Shown here in pieces: positions 1 to 10,672 of a stretch of 64,000 nucleotides of DNA. A program made the translations under genes and the position numbers. The notes beneath the pieces are model-generated. The model saw only the letters and a program-made list of their open reading frames with translations, did no database searches and was not told the DNA's origin. Within the stretch, counting starts at the first letter, position 1, and the number at the start of each line of letters is the position of its first letter. Origin of the DNA: Eudorina sp. 2006-703-Eu-15 (Eukaryota > Chlorophyta > Chlorophyceae > Chlamydomonadales > Volvocaceae). Where the stretch lies: assembly GCA_003117195.1 (NCBI GenBank), contig BDSI01000077.1, positions 317,501 through 381,500 of the forward strand, written 5' to 3'.

Positions 1-3000
1 GGCACGCGAGCGCCGCAGCGAGTTCCGCACCGAGTCGACTCCCGGCGCCGCCGCCGCCGCCGCCGGCGGTGGCGGCCACGCAGCGGTGTCCCTAGAGCGA
101 TCGACACAAGGCGACGCGGCAGCCGGCGGCGCGGCTCCCGGCGCCGCCGCTGCAGCCACCTCGGCGCGGCGCGCCGCTACGGGCGTCCGGTGCAACGGAA
201 GGGCGTTCTCGGGGCACGGCGATTCGACCGGGACATTGCCACCGCCACCGCCGCGAGTCACCGGGTTGGCGGTCGGTCGTGACCGCGGCGTCATGCACCT
301 CTTCGGCGTCGGTGCCTTCAGCTCCACGGCCACCGTCGCTGGGCCCTTTGCCGCCGGAAGCCGCGGGCCAGGAAGCCGCGCTGCGACCGCCGCCGCCGCC
401 GCCCTCGCTCCCGTCGCTGGTTTCGCACGGGTCGCGCCGCCAGTAGCAGCCGCGGCGGACCGACCCATGGGCCCCTTCACCACCGGCGCCACGGGCTTCA
501 TGGCCACCTTGACGGACTGCTTCCAAGGCGTACGAGGCATCGCGATAGGCGGCGGCCCGCCCGCTGCGGCCGCCGCTGCAGCCGCTTTGGCCTTGGCGGC
601 TGCAACCCGTGCCGCCGCCGCCGCCGCGCCTCTCACCACGACCGGCGCCGCCGCCCGGGTGCTTCCCTGGACCGACCGTGTCGCAGCCGCCACCTTGCCC
701 ACTCGTACACCCGCCGGCGTCACGCCACCGTACGCCGTCGCCTTCGTTCCTAGCCTGTTGCCGCCTGCCGCCGCCGCCGGAGGCCGCGGCGCCGCTTTCG
801 CAGTAGCTGGCGGCGGCGGCGGAGTATCCGCGCTGCATAGGGACGTGGTCGTCGTACTGGCAGTGGTGGCCGCGGCGGCAGCGGCGGCGGCGCCAGCGAC
901 GCCGTACCGACCCGTGGGCTGCCGCGGCATTCCGCCGGCGGCGGCGCCGGCGGCGACTGCCCCAAGCCGCACGGGGAGAGCTCGAAAGCCCGAGGCGGCA
1001 GACGCCCTGAGCGCTGCCTTCTGCGCTGCGGCCGCGGCGACGTCAGGCGGCGGCCCCACCATGACGGCGTAGCCGGACGGTAGCCGGTCGATGCTGGCGG
1101 CGCCCTTGCTTGCCAGGGCCGCGTACGTGTTCGGCAAACGCTTGCGGACCCCCACAGGGGCCGCCTTCGCCGCAGCAGCTGCGGCAGCCGCCGGCGGCTT
1201 CGCTTTCATTGCTGCCGCTGTGGTCCGCCGACGTGGTGTGCCGGCGGCCCCCGGCGGCGCAGCGGCGGCAACCGCTTTCTTCGCAGGGGGGCCGGCGGCC
1301 GTGGCCGCGGCGGCGGCAGCGCCCACGCGCGTGTGGCCCTTCACCGGGGCCGCCTTGGCGGCGGCGGCGGCTGCGCCGCCGCCGGTACCGGCCCCTCGCC
1401 GAACCGGGGCCTGCTTGACGGTGGCGCCTGGCCGTGGGCCGGTGGCGGACGCAGCTGAAGGGGCCGGGCGCGCCGGCAACGCACGTTCCCCCCGGCCGAG
1501 TGTTACCAGTGGCACTGCGGCCGGCGCAGCGGCGGGTGCAGAGGGCCGGGCGGCAGCGGCGGCGCGAGGGGCGGGCGCTGCCGCTGGCTGCGTGGCGGGT
1601 TGCGTCGATGGGCGCGCTGCTGCGGCGGCGGCGTGTGCATGGGCACCTCCCGAAGCTCCCGCTGCCTTGGAAGTCAGACGAGCAGCACCAGGCGCTGCGA
1701 TAGCTCCCGACGCTACAGCGGGTCGTGCCGTCGGCCGCTGCGCCGCCGCCGTGGCTGTTGCCTTGGCGGCCGCCACGGGCGCTGCCACCGCGCCAGCGGC
1801 AACCGCAGGTGCTCGCATCGCAGTGACGATACCCGCCGGCCGCCTTGCCGCCGCTGTTGCTGCCGCCGCCGCCGTGAGGTTTCGCGTGGCTGGCGCAGGC
1901 GCAGCAGCGGAGGCAGCCCCTGCGGCGGCTGTAGCAGCAAGGGGCCCGGTGTCCGCGCCGGCTGCCCCGGCGGCGGGCCCCGCCCGCAGCTGTGTCTCCA
2001 CTGAGGACGACCCGGAAGCCGGCTCCGCCGCTGCTGCCGCCGTGGGGGGCTGCGCCCGTGGCGGCGGCTGACGCACGCGCGGCTGCGCCGCCAAACCTGC
2101 AGGAGCTACTGCCGACGGCGCGACGGTGTTTGCTACAGCCGTTCCTGGAGGTCGCAGAGGTGGCTGTCGGACTGTGGCAGCTACCGCCAGGCCGTCAACA
2201 GCGGCGGCCGCAGTTGAGGCTGTAGCAGAGGGTGCATGGTTGACGCAGCCAACGGGTGGGGGCAGCTGCCGCGTCTTTCCGGGGGCGCCGATGGCCGCAC
2301 CTTGCCCAGCGCTGGGCGCCGCTGCCGCCGCCGCTGGTGCTGGAATCTGCCGAGGAGCCGGCAACAACAGCTGTGGCGGCGGTTGCTGAGCGGGTCCCGC
2401 GGCCCCATTCGCACTGCGGTCGTATTGTCTCAGCACCACGGTGGCAGCAGCCGCTGCCGCTGCCCGAATGGCGGGGACCTGCAGTCCGACCCGTGGGCCG
2501 GCGACCTGCGTACCACCACGAGGTCCATGAACGGCGGCGACGCACCCGCCGGCGGCTCCGCTCCCTGCCTTCTGTCGCAGGGAGCCAGCCCTGGGGCCTG
2601 CTACCGCCGTTCGTTCCATTGCCCCTGCTGCCGCTTGGACGGGCAGCGGCGCCGCGCTATTCACGAGGCCGCGTTGCGGAGCGATGCCGGCGGTAGTCGC
2701 AGTAGCGGCTGTAGCAGCTGCCGCGGGAGCGACAGGGGCCCCGATGACTGCATCGGTTGTGACGGCAGTGCGACAAGGATCGAGGTTTGGCTGCTGCTGT
2801 ATGCTGGCAGCGGCACTGGCAGCCCCGGTGACGGGAGCGGCGGCGGCGGCAGTGCCCCCGCTGCTGCCGCTGCTGCGGCTGGGTGGCGGCGGCGATGGCA
2901 CATTCGTTGACGCTAGCATCGCTGCCAGGGCGGCCGTGGACGAGCGCAGCTGCGCGGCCACACGCTGCGCCGCGGCCTGAACGGCATGATCCGGCGGCGC

Positions 3001-6000
3001 AAGCCGCATCTTGGCGCGCGCCGCCGCCGCCGCGGCGGCCGCCCGCGCGGGCAGCGGAGTGCCGCGGTACCCACGGTGGGCCGCCGCCGCCGCTGCAGCC
3101 GCCGCCCGGGCCGACCCACGGGACGCTCCGTACTGTGGATACTGACTGAGTGCGATGAAATGCGGGTCAACCGTACCTCCCGGCGGCGACGTCGAGTACT
3201 CCAGGGGCGGGGCCGGTAGCTCCCAAAGGCAATAGCTGACGGAGCTCACCAGCCCTGGCTGTAGCTGCGATGACATCGCAGCCGCATGCGTCGGCATGGC
3301 CGTCATAGATGTGTGGCCGTACAGCGCCGCGCGGTCTGCTGCGGGCAGCGTTCCCGCCCGGACGATGGGGTCTCCGTACAGCAGCGCCGTGTGTGGCGCC
3401 CCGGCGTGCTGCTCCGCGGGCGCCTCCGGCTCCTCCTCCAGCGTGACCCGATCCGGCTGCGCAAACGCAGCCACCGGAGCCGCGTCGCCGTCGCTGTCGT
3501 CACGTTGCTGGCCCCCGAGTGTCTGCGGCGGTGCGGCCGCCTTCGGGTCGGGGGACTCGGATGTTGCGGCCTTCGGCTTCTCAGCCTTCGGCTCCTCGGC
3601 CTTCGGCTCCTCGGCCTTCGGCTCCTCGGCCTTCGGCTCCTCGGCCTTCGGCTCCTCGGGCGGCGGGGCACCCGCCGCCGCCGGCGTCGCTGCGGCACTC
3701 GCCATCGGCGACTCTGCACCGGCCGGCATCGCCGCCACCGCCGCGTCAATACTGCAGACTGGGTTGCCATCGCTAGCGAGGGTTGCTGACGGCTGCTGGA
3801 CACCTGCAGGTGCTCTGCCTGACATCGTAGTTACCGCCGGGCTGGCCTGGGCGGCCGCGGCGGCGGTAGCGGCCGTCGACCGCTGCGGCGCAATCGCCTT
3901 GCGCGCCTTGGGCGACGATGACGAGGAAGCAGCCGCAGAGGCCGAGCCGGAGGACACGGCCCGAAGCCGGGCAGGCCGATGCACTGCCGTACTAGGAGCA
4001 GCGGCGGCGCCGGCGGCGGCGCCGGCGGCGGCGCCACGAGGCGGGGGAAGCGCGGCGGCGGAGCCGGCGGAGGCGGCGCGGCGCGTCGCCGCCTTCGTGG
4101 CGGCAAAAGTGGCGATGCCGCTGCCGGCGGACCTCGTCACCGTCGACTTTGTGGGCGTCAACGAGTCGTCGAAGTTGCAGGGGATCACTGCGCGACGGCC
4201 GCTCCGTGCACTGGTGGCAAGAGGGCGCACGGCTGGTTCCGGTGCAGCTGGCACCGCCGTCGACGACGACGACGATGCTGGTGGCAGTGCCGCCGCAGCC
4301 GCAGCCGAGCGGCCGTTCACGCTGGACATAGCAACCGCGGGCCTTGGCAGCTTGGAACTTGCCGCGTATGCGGCGAAAGTTATGTCACTTACGCTGACGT
4401 CGGTAGCGGCGACGTGTCCGAGCGAGGCGGTGCCAGAGGTGGGAGGATGCTGCGTCGGCGCCACGATGGCGGGCTGTTGTGCCGCCACTTGCGGTGATAC
4501 CGTTGAGCGGTGGGCCAAAGCCGACTTGATGCCGATGGACTTGACGGTCTTCGGCCCCATCTCCGCCGTGCGGCTGTCGGCCTCCTCTGGTGCTGCTGCA
4601 CCTTCGGACGACGACGTCGGCGACGGCAACGACGGCGACGGCTTGGCGCCTACCGATGCCACGGAAGGCAAAGACAAACCGGCGGATCCCAGCCGAGAGG
4701 AGGAAGACAAGGAGGACGACGAGGACGGTGCCAGGCTGCGCGACGGGGAGGCACCCCGTCGTCCTCCTGCCGCACTTGGTGGCGGCTGCAGGGGCTGCGG
4801 TGGTGGCTCAGGTGCCGCCGCTGCCGCCCGCTTCCGTACGCAAGTCTGCCCCGCCGGGCGCGGTGAGCCCCGCGCCGCCCCCGCCGCCGTCGCTGACGCC
4901 GCCGGACGCCGTACGGCATTCGACGCTGTGGCCAACCTGGCTGCGCCCGACGACCATGAAGTCGGGCGGGCGCGCCCGGACGCCGCCGCCGCCATCCTTG
5001 CCGCCGTTATCTTGGCCGTGGCTTCCTCTGCGGATGCGCCCAGCGGCGCCGAGCCGGCGGACGCGCGGCGCGGAATTGATCCCAACCTGCCCGCCGCGCC
5101 GGGCGTTTTGCCAGCGACCTTGGCCCCAGCCTGCACGACCATAGCCCCAGTAGGTGCGGCGGCGGCGGTGGTGGCATCCGTCTCGGGCAGAGCGCCTTCC
5201 GCAGGGGCATCTCCCACCGTGGTACTGGACGATGCCACCCCAGGCATAGCATTGGATGAGGTCACGGGCTTGCTCGAGGGAGCTTTTGCGGGCGATGCTT
5301 CAACGGACAAACGGGTGGTGCACTGGACCTCGGGCGCCGTAGCAGACCCGGTGGAGGCGGCGGCGCCGGTTGTCATTACCGCTGACAGCGGCGGAGGCGG
5401 CGGCGAGGGGATGCGCGACGCCGCACCGCTGGTACGACGCGTTGCCGCTGCTCTGACCTCCTCCGACGTGGCGTCCTTGCCGCCGTTGGCTGCATCAGGC
5501 GATGCGGCGGGGCTAGGAGCTGCTGTTGCGACGGCCGGGCTCAAGGGATCGGCCGCTGCCGGCGCTGTGGGGGCTGCAGCGGGTAAGAACGCCGGGATGC
5601 GGCTGCCATGGCTCCCGGAACGGATTGGCCGGCTGGACGCGCCTATAGGGACCGCCGCCACCGGCAGCGGCAGCTGCGGGGAAGCTGCTGCTGGTGCCGT
5701 GTCGATCTTGTCACCTACCGCGGCAGCTAGCTGAGCCGTGTCGGGGGGCGTGTGCTCCATGGCCACGGCGGCGACGCACGGGGCCGGTCTTGCTGAGGCC
5801 GGCGGCATCACCGCTGCGGCGGCGACAGCATCAGCAGGGATCAACATCAACTCGCTGGCTGTACCGGGCTGCACCGGCGCGTCGCCATCCGGCGCCAAAA
5901 CGGGCTGCGATGGTTGATCAACCAGACACAGCTGCAAAACAGCGGCAGCTGCAGTGCCTCCCGGTGCGACCTCCACACCGGCGTAACCGGCACGGCGCAG

Positions 6001-7228
6001 CTCTCCGGCCGCGGCGGTTGCCGGGCGGGTAGCCGCCACAGGCACGTCCGCCTCGGCCTGCAGGAGACCCGGCGCAGCGGCCTCCGCCGTCGGCGCCGTG
6101 CAAACCGGTGCTGCGGCCGCGATGCAGCGCACCGGCGCCGGGGCGGTGTCCGGGGCTGCTGCGCCTACCGTTGCCTGTTCTGGCGCCCGTCCATGAGACG
6201 AATTCGAATTTGGTGGCTGTCCTGGTGCGTGTTCAAGCTCCGGAACGCCGAACCACAGAGGCGCCAGGGCCCGGTCGAGCTCCCGGCGCTGCTCCTCCGA
6301 CGGCACCGGCGGCAGGCCGGCGGTCTGCGGGCTGCTGCTGGAGCTGCCGCCGGCAGCTCGACGACCCTCGGCCGCAGCTGCGGCAGCCTCGACATCAAGT
6401 GGGCGAAGGTGCGGTGGCGGAGGGGCAGGAGCAGGAGCAGGATCGGCGGCGGGTCCTGCGGGTGCCGGCTCGGTCACGAGCTGTGGCGGCGGCTGCGGCG
6501 GTGGCTGCGGGCCGAGGACACCGCCGGTTTGCACAGGGCTCGCGACGCAGCTTGCAGCGGGACTGGCACGGGCGGGCGAGCAGCGCGTGCCGTTGGGAGT
6601 TGAGTCGCGGTTCTGATTCTGGTTCTGGGTGTTGTGGTGGCTGCCGCGGCTGCTGCAGCTCGCCAGGGGCCTGTCACCTACAACGGAGCACGGGAGGATG
6701 TTAGGGGGGGACGTTAAGGGAGGTGGCGCTCAACGGGCATGTGGCGATGCAGGCGGTCGCAACCCAGATTTGGAAGGAACCAAAACTTAATCTTTCCCTA
6801 TTCATGTTTAGGGCGAATGCATAACAACATTTTGCAGTGTGTGGTGAGGAGGCTGCGGCTGTCACCGATGACCCGCGGGGTCCACTGTCCGCACCTCCGA
6901 GGGCAAGCCCTTGTCTATGTACCCGCTCATAAACCTGCTTTTGAATCCGCTCACGTTTTTTTACCAGTTCCTAGTTTTCGTCAAGCCCCACTGCCTTACC
7001 TGCAGAGGCAATGGGCGGGCTGGCTCTGGCCCGATGCTGCTGCAGCGCGGCGGACTTGGCGGGTGTGGCGCTGTTGCGGGCGAAGTAGGCAGGCGACCTC
7101 GCCGCGGAAGCCCGCGCGGGCGTGACGCCGACCACGCTGCCAGTCTGCAGCCATCGCACGGCCGGGGTGGGGCGAGCTTGGTGAAGGTGGCTGAGCGCTG
7201 CACATGCGGACAAGGCTACTGCCGTCAC
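1..7228 (-). CDS. Giant Ala/Pro-rich low-complexity protein, 3' end beyond the window
   Basis: On the minus strand one frame has no stop codon from 6729 down to base 1, about 2,225 codons. The plus-strand frames here read as Ala-rich shadows. The proposed large exon starts at 6677 after a minus-strand acceptor ending TAG. An upstream exon ends at 7000 with the strong donor CTGCAG|GTAAGG, and the two join in phase (a split Gly codon). The true start of the upstream exon is unclear; 7228 is only the limit of its open frame. The protein is mostly Ala, Pro, Ser, Thr and Gly with scattered Lys/Arg. It has a run of EEPKA pentapeptides (3571-3657) and a more ordered stretch at about 3040-3300 with SYCLWELPAPPLEYSTS and HRGYRGTPLP. 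I do not recognise a family. Small introns inside the open frame cannot be excluded. The C terminus and stop lie to the left of the window. Confidence 0.6.
3571..3657 (-). repeat. 15-bp coding tandem repeat, Glu-Glu-Pro-Lys-Ala
   Basis: Read on the minus strand, the repeat gives five to six consecutive EEPKA units, the last degenerating to EKPKA. This charged, helix-breaking pattern is typical of real disordered protein. On the plus strand the same bases read as Ser-Ala-Phe-Gly-Ser. It supports minus-strand coding of the giant gene. Confidence 0.75.
6832..6886 (+). repeat. Dispersed 55-bp repeat, copy 1
   Basis: This short element has a core of CGGCTGTCACCGATGACC. Close copies occur at 35801-35859 (inverted) and 48169-48218, so it is a dispersed family. 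It lies within the intron proposed for the minus-strand gene. No open reading frame or terminal repeats were found around it. Confidence 0.6.
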
Positions 7229-8548
7229 TGCCAGCAGCGAAGCGTTTCAAGGCCGGTAGTGTATCAGTGTGACATGCTTGGTGGCTCTGTATGACGCAGT
7301 GCGAGGCTGTACTCTGTGCGACCAACTAACTGTCGCAAGGGATGCATGGTCGACCCTGCCCCCCAACCCGGACGATCCCGGCAACTTTGTTCGGGGCACT
7401 CAACCTCTTATTGGCATGGAGTCCACGACATGGTGATGGTTGGATTGAAGCTTACCCCGGGCCCCGTGCTGCTACCCTTGTGCCAATGATTTGCCCAAAT
7501 CTCTCCGTGCATAAAGTGTGCTTCGGTAATTACCTTCGGAGTGCCTGGCGGAGGTAGGGTGTTGACGGGCAGCTGCGCCTGGAGATCGCTACGCGACCTC
7601 AACGGAGAGTTGAAGGGAAGGGACCTCGCCTGCGGGATGACACACGTATCTGAGCACGATGCTGGTGACAGTGAATTTTTAACTAAAAGTGTGCGACAGG
7701 AATTGTGATTGGCTGTCTGGACAACCCTCAAATTTGGAAGGCAACTGCTTCCATTGGATGTGCGATACAATCTAAATTCGATGATCTTTAGAATCATTTA
7801 CAGTAGATAAAAAGGCACAAGCTGGCAATCGCAAGCGCCAGCGTAAATGCGCACCGAGAGGCTCACCTCCGTGAGACCCCCTCCTTCGTCACTTGGAGGC
7901 ATGGCCTTAAGAAAAGTGTCACCGTCAAGTCAAATGACAAACAAATCTGCTTGTGGTAACATCTGGCCGACTCAGCGAAGGCTGAGTTCGGCCCAGGGGG
8001 CACCAACAACGGGATGACAGAAGACAGCCAATTCAAAATCCTAGAGTGTAGAACGATACAGTTATGTTGCTCTGCGGCAAGCAATGATATCCTATGCCAA
8101 GTACCTCATGCAAATTCAAATAATCATTCCCCCAACCGTTGAACCGTTACACTGACAAATTGATCTCTTAGCCCCGTCGGCGTCAGGACATTTAGGGAGT
8201 TGTGTGCATACCGTTTAGATTTGACTTCTCGGGCCCCTTCTCTGAGATTTCTGCCCGGGAGGCTGTACACGCGTGTACTGAAGGGTACGAACTGCACATG
8301 GCGAGGCCCGACGCGTATTTCCTCCTACTAGCACTGATTTGTACGCACTATTGAAGTGGCTTAATGGTTTAACGCCTACGTTCCCCGCCCTCTTGGCAGC
8401 CTGCCTCCGTTCGCAACTGTAAATGGCCGGGAGTCGTACAACAACCGTAAAAAATCGAGGGACAAGCATTGGCCCATGATATGGGAAAATCCGCCCCAGC
8501 CCTGAAAAAAACATGCGCATGACGAGACGGGTGTCGGCCTGTCGGACA
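7229..8548. other. Intergenic, no gene seen
   Basis: About 1.3 kb with lower GC than its surroundings. Short ORFs on both strands lack coding character and splice context. The 5' exons and promoter of the minus-strand giant gene may lie here, but I could not identify them. Confidence 0.4.
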
Positions 8549-8767
8549 ATGTCAGCCACATTGTCACCGTACGTAGGCGTCCAGTCGTTGCTGTCCAAGC
8601 CGGAAGGCATGGCGGCGGTGCTGGATGTGCGCGGCTTCATGAGCGCGGTTGCGTCGCTGCTCAAGCCGGTAGACACGCTCGTCGTAATTCTGGCGCGGGA
8701 GCTGCAGACCAAGATGCTGCTGTCCCACCAGGCGAGCTACCGACCAGTTGAACGTTCTGCCGCATGG
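8549..8767 (+). pseudogene. Orphan first exon, possibly a truncated GLTP-like gene
   Basis: An ATG at 8549 opens a 73-codon frame with strong G/C third-position bias. It ends at a good donor, GCATGG|GTAGGT, in phase 0. The translation includes LDVRGFMSAVASLLKPVDTL followed by ARELQTKM. This faintly resembles the N-terminal helices of glycolipid-transfer (GLTP/ACD11-like) domains, where a conserved Leu/Asp-rich helix precedes an Asp-Asn pair; the diagnostic residues are absent or outside the exon. No second exon is visible before the inverted duplication begins at about 9104. I therefore infer a gene fragment cut off by that rearrangement. It could also be an exon of a gene I have not resolved. 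Confidence 0.35.
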
Positions 8768-9103
8768 GTAGGTGGTCTCGCCTGACTTCTCGGGGTTCCA
8801 TGCCATGTCGGGGGGGTATAGTGTCCTGCGTGCTTCGACCATCTGCGTTCCGTGGAGTCCTGCGAATCTTCTGTCCAATTAGCGACACATGCGGCCAACG
8901 CCGCGGATGGGTGTGTGCGGCTGTTCAAGCTCTAGGCGTGGCTGGGGCTGCGTGCAGGGGCCGTGTGCCGTGCGGCTCGCTGTGTTCGACACTGTCAACG
9001 GACCTGTATGACTACGCCACGTCCTGAGGCATACCGCTTAACCGGCAGTTCTTACTACCACAAAAGCATGGAAATTCGTGTTAAGAACACATCAGCATCA
9101 CCA

Positions 9104-10466
9104 GCACAGACGATGCCACCTAGTACAAATCAGATCGTCCGTCGGTTCGTCGCCCTGAAGTCGGTCCTAGTCGGTGAATCCCGTCCACAACATGCCCCGC
9201 GGACCACACCATGACACCCCATAAAATGTTCAATCCAGTCAAACCCCCGCCCGCCGCAGGTCATGCACTCCTCCACCCCTACAGCTGACCGCCCGCCACC
9301 CGTGCACGCTACTGTTGCCAGCGGCCAACCCCGTGCACGCTCTCTCGCCTTGGCGCCTGGCCCCCGGTCGCCCTATCGTGCCTTGAGCACTGCCGCCATG
9401 AAATGCAGCGGCGGGGAGCCCTGGCCGCCCACCGCCGCCTGCCTGACGGGTCCGCTGCCGTCCTTATTGGACCGGAAGGTGGGCATCAGCTCCCGCCGCT
9501 GCGGGTAGGGGCTCTCCGAGAACCACCTGGCAGGTCGGGTCGAGTCCGGTGGCGCGGGGGTTGAAATGGGTCGGGTCGGGTCGGGCGCGTTGGGTCAGGT
9601 CCAGGCGCATGTGGTTCGGCACCCGGCGGCAGGCCGGCAGGCTTGCGGCACCACGACTTGCAATGCCCGTCAGCTGGCAATATCAGGAACCAGCTCATTC
9701 ATCCCTCCTCCTCCCCCTGCGCCCCCGCACCTGTGCTCCAGGGCGTCCTGCGCCGAGATGCGCTGCGCTGGGTCGTACGACAGCAGCCGCAACAGCATGT
9801 CGAAGCCCGCCTCCGTGAGCGTGGCGCCGCTGCCGAAGGACGACGTGAAGCGCTGACGCAGCTGGCTGGGCTGGGGACGCAGCACAATCTGCGCATGCGA
9901 GGCGGCGGGGGAGGGGGCGGGTAGTGGTAAAACAACAATCCCAGACACGAACCCTACAGCACACCCAGCGCATTGGGAGATGCGCGGGAGAGGGTGGGGT
10001 ATGTGGAATGTGGGGTATGTCGTATGTGGGGTATATCGGTATGTGGGGTTGTGGCTGTCTGTGTGTCCGTGTGTGGGCGGCAGGGTACGGGTGTGCGCGG
10101 CTGGGTGAATGGGGTGCAGGGGTGAAGGTGCAGCTACCGGCCCAAATTCATCGACGTGTGTGTGGGGGGGGAGGAGGAGGGGGGAGCAGACGCGGCCAAT
10201 TCGGTTATAGCGGGACTGTAATTCCGCTCTCATACAGAGCTGTGAAAGGCCCGCAAAGGAGGGCAGACCCCCCCGCCGCCCTGGCCGCCTGGCACCCAGC
10301 GGCCCACGCTCCCCACGAGCGTTAGCCAGAAGGGAGATGCGCCTGCACCGCGTAGGAGCAGTGGCAGGAGCGTGCCTTCCAGGAGAGACAAGAGACAGAG
10401 ATGCGGGCGGGTCCCGTGGTGCCCGCCCCTGCGCACCTTGCCCCAGTTGCGCAGCTTCTTCATCCC
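9104..10466 (-). pseudogene. Inverted partial copy of the CDK11-like kinase 3' end
   Basis: On the minus strand this segment repeats the 3' end of the kinase gene at 17725-18831. It holds the last ~28 bases of exon 14 (10437-10464), all of exon 15 (9731-9888, 158 nt in both copies) and all of exon 16 (9373-9526, 154 nt in both). The stop codon and the 3' flank to GATGCCACCTAG are included. Splice sites and frames are intact and there are only a few substitutions, for example Phe-Asp-Met-Leu-Leu for Phe-Asp-Leu-Leu-Ser. It lacks the catalytic core, so it cannot encode an active kinase. The intron between the exon 14 and 15 copies is longer than in the parent. Its opposite orientation makes an inverted repeat around the kinase gene. 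Confidence 0.88.
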
Positions 10467-10672
10467 CGAGTCTCAATGCAAATTTGCAAAGCATATTGGT
10501 TCGCAAGGGGTAGGTGGGTCCGTTGGTGGTTGTACGGCAGGGGCGGCGTTGACGCGTTGTGATTTGTGGGTGTAACCGATATGCTTTGTATTGAATTTTA
10601 CTAAGACCTACCGAACACGGTTGTTGTTTCTACATAAGCTAACGAATACAAAATTTGAGCTCATTTCTTTGT

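Noticed and set aside
3296..5734. 812-codon Ala-rich plus-strand ORF
   Set aside because: It is the antisense shadow of the minus-strand open frame, which has better protein character (EEPKA repeats, ordered motifs) and a splice-linked upstream exon.
9670..10506. 278-codon minus-strand ORF as a complete gene
   Set aside because: It reads through introns of the inverted kinase 3' fragment; only the exon 14 tail and exon 15 parts have homology.
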